Shown: positions 1 to 11,640 of the stretch, piece by piece
How positions within the stretch are numbered: position 1 is the stretch's first letter
How the letters are laid out: each line of letters starts with the position of its first letter
Origin: Carya illinoinensis
Lineage: Eukaryota; Streptophyta; Magnoliopsida; Fagales; Juglandaceae
Length of the DNA: 64,000 nt
Assembly: GCF_018687715.1 (NCBI RefSeq)
Contig: NC_056756.1
Location: 39,156,480 to 39,220,479 of the forward strand
Reading direction: 5' to 3'
Translations under genes and position numbers: made by a program
Notes under the pieces: generated by a model
Told to the model about the DNA's origin: nothing
Databases searched by the model: none
Seen by the model: the letters and a program-made list of their open reading frames with translations, nothing else

Positions 1-55
1 AAAGTGTCTTCCAGAAGATATGGAGCCATTTACGGAAGGAACATTCAGGTCTACC

Positions 56-3000
56 CTAAAGCTCCTCCTTCATTACATGTTCCCAATCTGATGAAGTGCC
101 GTCATACCAGCTGTCAATAAGTGAGTCTCCAGGCTTGTTGGACTGGAAATATTGGATCACTGGATCGGTCCCAGGTAGATGACAATCCTTCACAGTCAAC
201 TTGTCTTCAGTACTGTTGGCAGTGGGATCCTGCAAGACAGGTCCCGCTTTTAAATTCACAATTCCATCCCCTGATCTGTCTTTAGTAATTGGCCTACGGT
301 TGTTCTCACATGCCAATCCAGGATGAATAACCTCTTCCGGTTCCTGCTTTTCCACGTCCATGAAACTCAAGTTTTCATCCCTGCCTTTAAGCATAAGGAA
401 TCTGGCCATGACAGAAGCCTCAGTATCATCTGCATGGCAGCTTCTTGTTAAAATGGAAGGATTCTGGGCGGGAATATCTGGGATTAGAGTCTCCTTCGCT
501 TCAGTTGCTCCAGGTTCCAAATTATTGATTTCATTCCGATCAGGAGAAACACTCTCAGTTAATGGTTCCTCTACATCTGTAGCTTTTATAGCATTCACAT
601 GGTCAACTGGGCATTTCAGAACATGGAATCTGGCCATAACATCATTCACATGGCAGGTTGTGCTGAGGATAGGTGAATTCTGAATGGAAATATCCTGGTT
701 CAGACACTTCGCTTCTGTTTTTTCAGGTACCAACTTGTCAACCTTGTTCAGATCAGGATACACATTTGAGCTTGATGCTTCCTCTAAAGCAGTAGGGGAA
801 TTTGAGTAACTAATCTGATGCTTTAGAATACCATATCTGGCCCTAACATGCTGCATAGAAGGGGTATCCTGGATGAAAATATCAGGGGAAGGGCCAATGT
901 TAGCCTCAGGTACCAACTTTTTGAGCGTGTTTAAATCACGGGAAGTCTTGGATTTTCGCCTTCTCTCGACATCCATAGTATTTTCTGAAGCATCTGAAGC
1001 ACAAGAATATTAGGTTAAGCTATAACAAAGGAACGATTGTTCAAAGACAGTAGTCAAAAACTTTTTTTGGGTAGTTAAAAACTAACCTTTTGCCTTGTTC
1101 AACTCAGATTTCTCCATCTCAATCTTCATACGATTGTAGCGAGCTTTATAGTTGATAGAACATACTTCAGCTTCAGCCTCAAGCCATAAATTTTTAAACA
1201 AGGCGCATTTTGGCTCCATTTCTTCCTCATAATCAAAATTCTCATTGAGAACCTTCATAATAGCCTGCAAATCATGATCCACGGTGAAGAAACTAAGTTC
1301 TATTTTCTTTTTGTGTCCCTTCCCTTTGCCCTTCTTCAGGGGGAGAATGGATTAACATTTAATATGGTTATAAATAAGAACCAACAGAAAAGTGCCAGCA
1401 TAGAAACAAAAACAAACAGAACGTACCTGCGTCATATTATCTTTTTCCAGCCTGCTGGCATCACTCTTCACAGAAACAGAATCTGATATCATCTCCATTT
1501 TATTACCTGACCCAATGTTAAGATGCTTTTTGTCATGTAGACACTTAGGATCAAGCTGGTCCTGAGCAATAATAGGTGCATCCTTTGTCAATCCAGGCCT
1601 GTCCACATTCACTTCCTGAAGTAGACATTATCCATCAAACTTAACGTAATATTACAAAAACAATGGCACTGATTTATGTTTATTTAAACACTGGAACCAC
1701 AAACAACAATCAATGAATCATAGAATGGAAGGTTATAGACTGGATAACTCAGAATCTAAAAGTAAGTTTGCATGGTGAATAAGGAAATGTTGATTTACAG
1801 TCACAATCTAAATTAAAATAAATAGAGCTTAGATTGCTGAATAGACATTATACTGAACAGCCGGAACTATTGCCTTCCAGTCAGCTACTACACATCATAG
1901 GCATCCATCTTGTTTAAAGAAATTATCATTATGTAGCTAGCTGAAAAGTCAACTTTCTCAAGATGAAAAACCTGCTCTCCTAAGAAAGATGCAGGTGGCT
2001 TAAATATCTGGGTTCTAGATAATCTTTAAAAATCCTGCACAAAAGCTCTTTGGGCCGTAAGATACTGCTCTCATATGAAAGAAGGCCATCTTTATTTTTA
2101 TAATGGCCAATACAAAAGCTTGCCATTCTTCACATTTTTGCGCCATTTATGTGCTTATCTTTATTAGCGAAAAAAGTGCAATCCAATGGATTTGCAATTA
2201 CCCCTTTTATCTGGAAGGTAACTTATTTCTTACCCAGTAGAAAGCCAAGTTTAAATTGAGTTAAAACAGAGCAAAACAACATACCTTTGGATGCTTAGCT
2301 AACTCTTCTAGATATTGAGCCATGCCTCGCTGAAGAAAGGGTGATTCTTGCCTTGGAATCATTTTTTCACCATCCTTTAATATGCATCGATGAAGATTAA
2401 AGATGACATCTTTAATGGCCTTGCGATCTCCTTGCTTCAGTTCAAGCGAATCATTTAAAGAGTGAAATAGAAGCAAGTCAGACAGGTTATGCATTGTGCT
2501 AACCAGCATCTGGACATCTATATTTGGGGTTGAATCTGCCTCATGCAGTTTGGTCAGCTTAGCACAAGCATCTTCCACCAAAGATGCTGAAGACAGGCCA
2601 TATCCAGTGTCATGGAATGGCACATTAGATAAACCATTTCTTGCAGGATCACCAATACTTGATCCAGAATCTGCAACACTACCACAAGTATCTGACGATT
2701 GCTTCTTTTCTGGAATCATTATGGTTGCTTCAAAATTTTGATGCATAGTGAGGGACGGTATTAACTCTGAATCAACTGTGGACATGCTGAGCAAGGCATG
2801 ATCATCACCTGGCTCACCAGAATACTGAACCACATAGCCACAACTCGATTTTGAATGAAAGGGTCCAGTATTTACAGAACCATCTGATCTGGGTTCTCTA
2901 GACAACAAGTTAGCATCTGAAGGCCTCTTTGGAGCAGGTCTTAAACCTTTCTCCACATACACTGTTTTCTCATTTGGATTTTGAGAGGAGACTTTTACAG

Positions 3001-5944
3001 CATCATCAATGTTGAGAGTAAAAACCTGAGGCACCTGAAAATCTGAACTATTATGTGATTCTAATTTCTTAAAATATTGACAACTGTCTGTTTTAGAAGT
3101 TTCAAATGGAGAAAAACAAGAAACTGAAACTCCTTTCCAGCATGGTGAGTCCACAGCAGGGTTATAATGATCTATGCTCTCAGAAGAATTCTCAACAGGA
3201 CTGATAGCTTCAACAAAATCAAGTGTGAAATTGAAGCCATCTGAACTTGTATGAGAAACTTGAAGTCCACATTTTGGTTTAAAAACTTGGTCCAAGGCAT
3301 CCTCAGGAATTTCTTTCTTCTTCGACAGCTCTTCATTTTTGGATGAGAACGACTCCACACCAATAGGATAATTTTTATCTAGGTGAATGCTAAGTTGGCT
3401 TGTATCAAACAGACCTTTGCTTTCAGACCCTATCAAAGGATGGAGTTTGTTTACATTAAAGGGACTATTACCACAATGATCTGGATCAGCAACATCAGTC
3501 CCAAAATCCATATCCACTAGTGGGCCTTTAATTGGTGCAGACAAGCTAGTGTCGACATCTGGTGGTGTAATGACAAGTGAATGCGAAGATGTCACAAATG
3601 ATGCACAACCACTCAGACTAGCATCATGATGTCTAATAGGTTTCTCATTTGAGGCACTGCATGGCACTTGATATTTGTAGATATTTGTGGCTGGTGTTAA
3701 GGATGGTGCTTCATAATGGTTTTCTGGAAGTAGTGAAGGGGAACCCAAGAAAGATGTTTTTGAATAATCAGCAGGCATGATTCTGGAATTTTTCCCAGAG
3801 AAGGATTTATCATTAGCATGTTCCATACTCACACATCCACCATGCTTTTCCAAACCCAGCATATCAATGATATGGGAAGCTTCTGCATGTGTGTCCAAAC
3901 CCTCAGACGCATGACTTCCTGTGCATAACAAACACTCATAAAAATTATGGGGAAAAATCAGATGCCACTTCTATCACATTTAGTCTTTATATTATCTTTT
4001 TGTTGTCCCTTTCTTTTTTCTCACAATCCCGAAGCAAAGTCTCCTAAAGAATAAAAAACATATGAATTCTAATGATATACCCCTACACACAAAACACACC
4101 AGAGATTATGAGTGAGACTGGTACTGGTTCAACAGGAATATAAGGAAAGTCTTTTCTAAGACATAATAATAATTAAAAAAAAGGATGAAGTAAAGTCTGG
4201 AAAAGGAGCATAGCAAGATGATACTTTGATCACCCAAAACAATCTATCATGATATCCTTTTCACTTTTCAGTTCAAACTCCTACAGATTAACTCACTGAC
4301 CATTCCAACCCCAACACAATCCCACGCAACATGATGGCCAGAGAAAGTTGACTACAGGACATACCCTAACCACACCTTTCCCCAAGAAAAACCATGGGAT
4401 CCACCAGAAGATTGGAAAAAAAATCTCATAGAAATACTATTGATGACAGTCAATTAGATTTTGCATTCCAGAGAAAGGGTCAATTTAGAGAGACTAGAAG
4501 GACTTCATTACCAAGTAAAAACATCCCAAAACGTATCCTGATTGATAGGAAATTCTACATGCCCCATTCCCATCCCATGAAGAGGTGGAAATTGCCCATC
4601 AACCTTTGAGTTTTTCATTAAAAAGAAGGGGGATGATCCAATGGTGATAAAAAGTGCCACATTTTATATAGTGGGATGTGCGTATGTATCAAAAAGTGGG
4701 ATGGGAGTATGGTATGTACCATTACTCAATATGAACATACAATCAATATGAACATACAATGAATCAAAACAATTGACCAATGAACTTCAACCATAATAAA
4801 CTTCAGAATGGTAATATATAGAATCGACAAGCAACAAAAATAACATGCATTCTACCTGAAAATAATGCAGTCATGAGTGCGCAAGCACTGTGAACTCTTT
4901 TTGAAAAAACTGAAAAAATATGGGACCTATATAAAAAAATTAATTTTTTAATAGTGGAGCCTATTAATTTTTTAAAGAAAAGATATGGTTGTAAGCAATT
5001 CTGCACACTAATATGTACACCCATCTAATATGATTAGTCAGAAAGTCAAACTTTAATGAAAATTGTGCCAATTTAAATTTGAAATAAGAAGGCAACAATA
5101 TTGGTACACAGATCCGTATGCAAATTCGCTTATACGTAGCAAAACTGTTTAAAACAAGAGTGCGGTGCTTCCACAATCTATGACTGTATCTAACATTATT
5201 CATAATGAAATAAGGATATATGTGACAAGTCATGGAAGAGATACCTTGGTTCACATCGTTCTTGTAAATGGAAGAAGAATCACCAATAGTCAAACCCTTT
5301 GAACAAAAACCGCCATCAATCTCGAGCTGCTTACCATGCTCCCACTCTCCGAGTCCATTACATGAGCTAACCCAATCAACTGTATTATCCCAACCAGATT
5401 GAGCATGATCATTGTTGGAGGATCCATCCCAGGTTGCAACATTGGAACAAGATAACCAATCATAACTATTGTCATCCGGAACGACCAAAGGACTAAGGTC
5501 TTCAATTCCGGGTCGGGCATATATGGGATAAAATTGTTGGGCTTTAACAGTACTAGTTTCCACGCAGTCGGAGTGTTGAACATACAAGCATGTATCAACC
5601 GGTGCTGATGAAACAGGGCTCAATGAAGACAAATGGCTATCAAGTGACCCAATATACTGCGAGGCAGCGTATCCATATGCATCTGATGAAGGCACTGGAT
5701 CGTATTCTGGACCATGGTTTGGAAATAAACCAGGCCCAGAATTGGGATAGTGAGAAGGGAGCCAATTGTGCAGAGAAGAGTTCGAGGGAACACCATAAGA
5801 GGGTTCAGTCAAATCTACAAGTGGGCTTGAAATGGGTTTTGGAACAACCATAAAAGGCGGCGCTAAAGCCGATAGATTGGAAGATGATGCTGAAGATCCT
5901 CCATGACCGTAAGACCCATAACCCGGCGACCAAAAGCTCATCAT
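56..5944 (-). CDS. Large Ser-rich plant protein of unknown function, five exons
   Basis: Exons in transcript order: 5245-5944, 2285-3918, 1427-1615, 1087-1333, 56-993. The total is 3708 nt, or 1235 aa plus TAG. Every junction is GT-AG and phases agree (1,0,0,1). The start ATG at 5944 opens MMSFWSPGYGSYGHGG, and the stop follows a C-terminus SDWEHVMKEEL. I recognise no catalytic domain. The N-terminus is rich in Gly, Ser, Pro and Tyr, the middle (exon 2, about 545 aa) is Ser/Asp-rich and looks disordered, and exon 4 is a Lys-rich then Glu/Lys helical stretch (KGKGKGHKKKIEL followed by VDHDLQAIMKVL). The last exon holds three diverged repeats ending in MARF-x-x-LK-like motifs. Low complexity plus a basic patch would fit a nuclear regulatory protein, but that is inference. 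A MITE sits in the 1.3-kb first intron. Exon structure is well supported, function is not known. Confidence 0.8.
4984..5146. mobile_element. MITE family 1, copy A (in intron 1 of the first gene)
   Basis: An element of about 163 bp with imperfect terminal inverted repeats: left GGTTGTAAGCAATTCTGCAC, right ending CTTATACGTAGCAAAAC. The interior contains AATTTAAATTTGAAATAAG. It is clearly related to elements at 19558-19717 and 63812-63974 (same ends, same interior, same length). It lies wholly within the intron. Confidence 0.7.
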
Positions 5945-6304
5945 ATATATTTTTTCCTTTTAATTTCGTTGGTTGTCGGAGAAATTCAGTCAAACTGATC
6001 AAACCCAGATAAGTTTATATCAAACCAAGGACAATCAAGTAAGAATAAAATCTTATATCGAAAGAATTCAAAAGAAGTTGATAGATAAATACGATCAAGA
6101 ACAATATTAATCACAAAACATAAACATGTAAAATAGACAATCATCTGAGAGATATAATATGAAACCTGTTAATGAAGAACGGTGTTGTGCTGGTAAATTG
6201 TACAGAAAATCAAAAGTACTACAGAGATTAATACCAGATAAAGACGAGCGAAATAGAGAGAACAGTAGCGTGGTCTCTGTTTCAACCGAGGAAAAAGGAG
6301 ACAC
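5945..6304 (-). other. Probable 5' leader/promoter-proximal region of the first gene
   Basis: The stretch just upstream of the ATG at 5944 contains pyrimidine-rich minus-strand sequence around 6240-6300, as in plant 5' leaders. A leader intron is possible. No clear TATA box was identified. Confidence 0.3.
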
Positions 6305-7107
6305 TGATTAGGTGACTCTTGAGCCTTTGGCACTTGCTACGTTGATTCCAATTACAAAGAAGCCACTGATTAAAATTATCAAATTCTTTTTATTATTTAA
6401 TCTATTTTTTTAATACTATTTTTTAATCTCTTTTTATTTTGGGTAATCTTGTTTTAAATTTTAATTCCTTTTTAGGGTTTCTTTCAAAAAATATTTATCT
6501 AATCATATTATGGTATGAATTTTTATTTTTATTTTTTGATATATTGGAGGAGGAGGGGGAATCCATAATCTTTATTTTAGAAATGTGGGTCATGTGCTAT
6601 AGGCCACAATTCCTCAGCGTAAAATTACGGTATTAATTGATAAGCCTAGTAAATAATTAAAACTTGGCTGAAAAATCAATCTTCTTGAAGATTTGTTATT
6701 TACTTCGCCAAAGAAATAAGCCAACGTAATATAATTTTGAGGACATGATATACCAAAATAAAAAGAAATAGAGCATGGCTTTGAGACTGTGGGAGATTAA
6801 AATACAAAATAAAAATTTGGGCCTACCGCACAAAAAAAGCATGGGTTGAAGCCCAAAACAGCATTGCATGCTTAAATGCTGGCTCCATAAAAGCGTGCAT
6901 TTAATGGGCCAGTCTGTAGACTGCCTAATAACCCATCCCCCGATTTACGGCCCGATGGACCTCGATCATTAGGTGCTTTGTTTATTAATCCTAGTAGTCA
7001 AGAATTGGACCCAATCCAAAGGATGGACAAGGGCCCTTGGATCCGACCCATTTTTAGCAAAATAGATCTTGGTCCTTCGGACATGTTGGATTAAATGATT
7101 TACGGGA
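6305..7107. other. Intergenic, AT-rich; no gene seen
   Basis: Poly-T/A-rich sequence with scattered stops in all frames. No family or repeat was recognised here. Confidence 0.5.
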
Positions 7108-7494
7108 ATGCTCGTTCACGTTATTTTGAAAAAAGGAATGTTATTTCATGACAATAGTCCTAAGAGTGTAACCAAACAAAAGGATGGTTATTCTGCAGGA
7201 ATAACTGGTCTTTCCGGCACCCCTGTTTCGTCAACTAAACGCACTCTTGGAGTTATTTTCTCTCCAAATCAAGGATGGAACCGTCTCGATCCATCCTTCT
7301 TAAATAGATTGTACATTAACTATTTCGGGGTTAGAATTCCTTACCAACACCAAGCTGAATGGATTAGCGATCGGTTTTTGATCGATCCAAATCAGCTTAG
7401 TATGGAAAATATAAAATTTGAAAACAAAATAATTAAACATATTTCATGGGAAAAATATAATGAGAGTCTAAACAATGAAATGATCAAGCAATAG
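7108..7494 (+). CDS. Orphan 128-aa ORF, function unknown
   Basis: An intact ORF with an in-frame TGA shortly upstream of its ATG. The first about 45 residues overlap low-complexity, MITE-like sequence. The remainder (from about residue 46) has protein-like composition, with aromatic/charged stretches such as LNRLYINYFGVRIPY and EWISDRFLIDPNQ, and ends at TAG. I do not recognise the family. It could be a domesticated gene, a fragment of an integrated viral or transposon ORF, or chance. There is no intron signal, promoter or partner that settles this. Confidence 0.25.
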   Translation: MLVHVILKKGMLFHDNSPKSVTKQKDGYSAGITGLSGTPVSSTKRTLGVIFSPNQGWNRLDPSFLNRLYINYFGVRIPYQHQAEWISDRFLIDPNQLSMENIKFENKIIKHISWEKYNESLNNEMIKQ

Positions 7495-8050
7495 AGTAGC
7501 TAGCACTTATAGTGCTTGAGCGTTTCGTCTTCCTCTTTCTCTTTTTCTTTGATTTTTCCCATTTGGTTTTAGGCATAAGTCTACCTTTCTATCCAAATTT
7601 TGTTGAGATCTCGTTGCTCCAACATGAAGAATTAGGTGTTGAACATCATACCACTCATCAGAACATGGATTTGTTTCAATTTTGATCTCCTCGATTAATG
7701 CTATTTACTTGTCTTGATTTAGCCAGTTACAGGCTGTACGTTTTACTCTCCCTAATCAAAATGATTGTTCTATTATACTATTTTATCAAGGTGGATAAAA
7801 AAAAAAAAAGGCAATGTAGCAATATATTAACAGCGAAGTCTTAACAAACAGTGCATATATACAAATGGATAACAAATGATTAGATTTAGTCTTCGCTTTT
7901 CTCTCTCTTAGGAGAACAATAAGAGTGAAGTGTGAGTCCCTGAGTACAAAGTGGTTCTTTGTTTTCACTGAGAAGAGTACCGGTGAGATGGGGTTTCCCT
8001 AGTGGTTGAGGAGACGGATATTGGTGGAGAACGAGGTGTTGATTGAGGTA

Positions 8051-8911
8051 ATGAATGAGCTAGGAGAGGCATGGGAGAAGCTATCTCTCAATGAATCAAA
8101 GAAAGCAGGGCTTGATATACAGATTTCATAAAGGGAGAGTCGAGAGGTAGAGGATAGGAGTCTGATTGGGAAAGCTTGTTTGGATAGACATATTGGAAGA
8201 AAGATGGTTCGATCCACAATGCTCAAAATTTGGAGAGTGGAGAAACTAGTCGTTTTTAAGGAAATTCATCAGAACACATTCATAATTACCTTCACAAATT
8301 GTAGAGATAGAGACCAAATTCTGGAAGGAAGACATTGGCTTTTTTATACGAATTTATTCATTTTGAAACCATTTGGTGGCTTCACACAACCGAATCACTT
8401 TAAGTTTACTAGCAAGCTTTTTTGGATTCAACTCCATAATCTCCCTATGGGGTGCATAAGTAGAAAAATTGGAAAATAGATATGGGGGACTCTCAGGAAG
8501 GTGTTAGAGGTGGATACATTAGAAGATGAAGTAAATTAGGGGAATTATTTAAGGGTTTGTGTTGAGGTTGAGTTGTATAAGGCTGTAGCGAGGGGACAAA
8601 CGATCAATTTTAATAATAGGTGTATGTGGATACCGGTGAAATATGAAATGCTTCCTAAACTGTATTTTAGATGTGGAAGGATTCTATATGAAGAACAGGG
8701 TTGTAATTTGGGGCTTGGAGCAAGAAATCAGGGTAAAGGTACTGATTTTCAATGTGGATCTTGGTTAAGAGTTGATAGTGAAGGGCATAGTAAGTGGATT
8801 GGGGTGAACTTGAATGAAGAGGACAAATCATGCAATTTCGATAGTGAATGGAAGTTACAAACTTGGATGGCTAGTTCAAGCTCAATCCTAAAGGAGGAAG
8901 ATGAAGTGTAG
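8051..8911 (+). pseudogene. LINE ORF1 remnant: DUF4283-like domain and damaged CCHC knuckle
   Basis: Translation from 8051 starts MNELGEAWEKLSLNES and, after stops and frame changes, continues through SLIGKACLDRHIGRK, then ILEGRHWLFYTNLFILKPF, the characteristic DUF4283 pattern of plant LINE gag-like proteins. After a stop at 8478-8480 the frame resumes around 8483 and again at 8573, with MLPKLYFRCG and later GC, the place of a CCHC_4 zinc knuckle whose first Cys has been lost. Such proteins bind the LINE RNA. At least three disabling changes are visible. Confidence 0.75.
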
Positions 8912-9386
8912 AGGAGCAAGGTGCAAGGGGAGATAGTTAGTTATTGAGATTTTAGGGGTTGAAAATAATGGTGGAATACAAATTTCGAAAGGGGAGAATC
9001 CTGTGAAGTTAAATAAGGGAGTACCAGAGAAGGACTTGTTGATCTCAAATTCCTTATCTAGTAGGATTAAATAGGGCCATGATGGGCTTGTCAACGACTC
9101 CCATAGTGGCTTAGTTAAAAGCAAAGATTGGGGGAGCCCAAAACAGAAGGATCGGGAACGAAGGCTTGAAGTTAATAAAAGGGAGTGACATGATCAGATT
9201 CAGCTTCAAGAAAATATTGCACCTATTCAATTGAAGATTCTAGATACTCAAGGAAGGGGGAAGTCAGTTGCAACCAAGAACTCTTGGAAGAGATGTGAAA
9301 GGGACTATGGGAAGGTAAGTCAATATTCTGTTTTTGCATTGGATAGGAAGAGAAGTTTACAGTTGTTTAATGAAAATTCTGAAAAA

Positions 9387-9442
9387 TATGATGATGGGAA
9401 TTGTGGAAAGACAGTATGATGATGGGAATTGTGGAAAGACAA
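9387..9442. repeat. 28-bp tandem duplication in the LINE
   Basis: TATGATGATGGGAATTGTGG followed by AAAGACAG occurs twice in a row with a 28-bp period, which shifts the local reading frame. Confidence 0.85.
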
Positions 9443-9522
9443 GTAGGAAGGAATATGTTAGTGAAGGATGTATGTTTTTATGAAAAAAGGGTGGAGGTTG
9501 TGGATCAACCCCGCCGAGAGCA

Positions 9523-10960
9523 ATGAATCTTTGGAGCTGGAATTGCCGAGGGCTTGGAAACCCTAGGTCAGTTTAGGATCTTTACCAAATGGTAAAATAT
9601 AAGTGTCCCAAAATTGTGTTGTTGATGGAATCACTTTTGAAAGTGACTAAAGTTGAGGATGTTAGAAGGAAATTAGGTTTTGAAGGGTGATTTGGGATGG
9701 ATTCGGTAGAGAGGAGTGGAGGGTTAGCTATTCTATGGAAGGAAGAAGTTCAGTTTGAATTATACAACTTCTCTTTGAGACACATTAGTGGATGGATAGA
9801 TGAGGAATCAAACAAGTGAAGTGGCTTTTGACAAGATTTTATGGACACCCAAAGGCGAGTAAAAGGTACCTATCCTGTGATTTGTTGTCAAGGATTAATC
9901 CAAAAGAGATACCTTCTTGTGCTGTGGGTGATTTTAATGAAATTTTAAGACAACAAGAGAATTAAGGAAGGGGGGAGGTAGGCCTGAGATTCAGATGGAA
10001 GATTTTAGGGTCATTGGAAGGAAATCAATTATTTGATTTGGGATATAGAGGTGATCCTTTCACTTGGAGTAATAAGTAAGGTAATGAGGATTTTATCAAG
10101 GAAAGATGGAATAGAGTTTTATCCAATCTGCCTTGGAAAAATCTGCTTTTAGAAATCAAAGTAGAAAGTATGGTGGCAACTGGCAAGGTGTTCAGACCAC
10201 AGAACATGTTGGTGGTGACTAGGAGTGAGGCTCTAAATTGGAGAAGAAACAGAAGGGTATTCAGGTTTGAGGCTTGCTGGTTAAAGATTAAAGAATGTGC
10301 AAAGGTTGTAGAGAGGCGATGGAAGATGTGGACCTATTCATCAAACAATATGAAAAGGTGCATGGTTCCCTAGCAAATTGTAGTAAGGCTATAACTAGTT
10401 GGAGCAAGGGAGAGAATACAAATTAGTGGAGTTGCTATCAGAGAGAAGTCACAACAGTTAAAGGAGTTACAAGAGAATAACGGACCTTATAATGTAAATC
10501 AGATCAAGGAACTATAGTTAGAGGTGGGAAAGCTGTTAGATCTAGAAGATATAAAGTGGAGGCATCGAACTAAAAAGAACTAGTATCAAAGTAGGGATAG
10601 GAACACACGTATTTTCATGCATGTGCATATTAGAGAAGGAAGAAGAATAGAATTTTGCAAGTGAGAGATGGCGAAGCTCAACTGAGAACTACTGAACCTG
10701 GTATATAACAAGCTTTTCAAGAGCATTATAAAGAGGTGTACATATCCAATAACCCATCAATGCAAACTATAGAAGACTGTTTAAGGGAGATGGAGGTAAG
10801 GGTGACTCAAGAAATGAATGATATGTTGTTGAGGGATTTCACTAAAACAAAAATTGAAGAGGCACTATACCAGATGGCCGATTGAAATCTCCAGGCCCAG
10901 ATGACTTTAAGGCTTGCTTTTTTCAATGCTACTGGAGCCTAGTAGGGGATGTGGTGGAAG
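9523..10960 (+). pseudogene. LINE ORF2 remnant: endonuclease and start of reverse transcriptase
   Basis: The ATG at 9523 opens MNLWSWNCRGLGNPR, the usual start of plant L1 ORF2 (apurinic-type endonuclease that nicks target DNA). ERSGGLAILWKEEVQF follows about 60 codons later and LGYRGDPFTWSN near 10040, both endonuclease landmarks. RDRNTRIFMH (about 10600) and the PGPDDFKACFFQCYW-like region (about 10890) mark the linker and RT entry. Numerous stops and frameshifts occur. RT catalytic motifs are absent. Confidence 0.7.
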
Positions 10961-10998
10961 AATCGACATGTCATGTATTATGGAGTCGAGTCTAGTAA

Positions 10999-11065
10999 AT
11001 AGAGGGGGAGCCAAGTCATGTCATGTCATGTATTATGTATTATGCAATAGAGGGGGAGCCAAGTC
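10999..11065. repeat. Direct repeats at the LINE deletion junction
   Basis: ATAGAGGGGGAGCCAAGTC occurs at 10999-11017 and again at 11047-11065, separated by a short CATGT/ATTATG repetitive stretch, exactly where the RT-coding part is missing. Confidence 0.85.
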
Positions 11066-11583
11066 TAGTAAATAGATTGGCTAAGAGGATTAAACCAGGG
11101 AGTGTGTTTTTGAAAGCTAACTGGGATGTAGCCTTAGACTGTGGAAATGTTAAGATGGGAGCAGAAGTGGTGTTCAAAAATGAGGATGGGGAACTGATTG
11201 CTACGCTATGTATGCCCCTAGATAATGTTAACAACCTAGTTATTGTCAAACTCAATGCTCTCTGGAGGGCATTGACACTTTATGGGGAAATTTGGTTATC
11301 AAATGTAATATTTGAAAGGGATGCATTGGTTGTTATAAAGGATATACAGATGCAAGAACCAAATTATTCATGGTTTGGTCAAATTATTGAGGATATCAAG
11401 TCTGTTTTCAAGGAAAGACAGAGTTGGAAGCTACAATATACTCCTAGAGAAAGCAATGTTAATGTTGTAGCTCATCAAGTAGCCAAACTAGCATTACAAG
11501 GTGAAGATGAGAGGATATGGTTAGAGGAGGGTCCTACAGTTATTGATGGATATGTACAATTTGATCAACGTTGTATTGAATAA
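11023..11583 (+). pseudogene. LINE RNase H-like C-terminal domain (open frame)
   Basis: An open frame of up to 186 codons. From about 11086 it matches the RVT_3/RNase H-like domain of plant LINEs: KANWDVALD (first catalytic Asp), an AEVVFKNEDGEL strand, KLNALWRALTL (helix with the usual Glu position altered to Asn), FERDALVVIKDI (third Asp), and PRESNVNVVAHQVAKLAL near the end. The intact domain would cleave RNA in RNA-DNA hybrids. Because it lacks the rest of ORF2 and the E position is changed, it is best read as a remnant despite being open. Confidence 0.7.
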
Positions 11584-11640
11584 TGTTTTGATGAATGAAA
11601 TGAAAGAGAGGTTTTATTCAAAAAAATAAACATGCAATTA

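Larger units (their letters stand above)
7980..11640 (+). mobile_element. Degenerate L1-type LINE with internal deletion
   Basis: On the plus strand, in order: ORF1 remains (DUF4283-like plus a CCHC knuckle remnant), an ORF2 start with an endonuclease domain, a short lead-in to reverse transcriptase, then a jump to a C-terminal RNase H-like domain, ending near an A-rich tail (about 11615-11630). Many stops and frameshifts show it is dead. Nearly all of the reverse transcriptase and the zinc-binding region are missing around 10960-11040. No target-site duplication was found by eye. Confidence 0.8.

Noticed and set aside
4394..4609. 71-aa frame in intron 1 of the first gene
   Set aside because: Low-complexity basic peptide without motif; flanking exons are already in phase without it.
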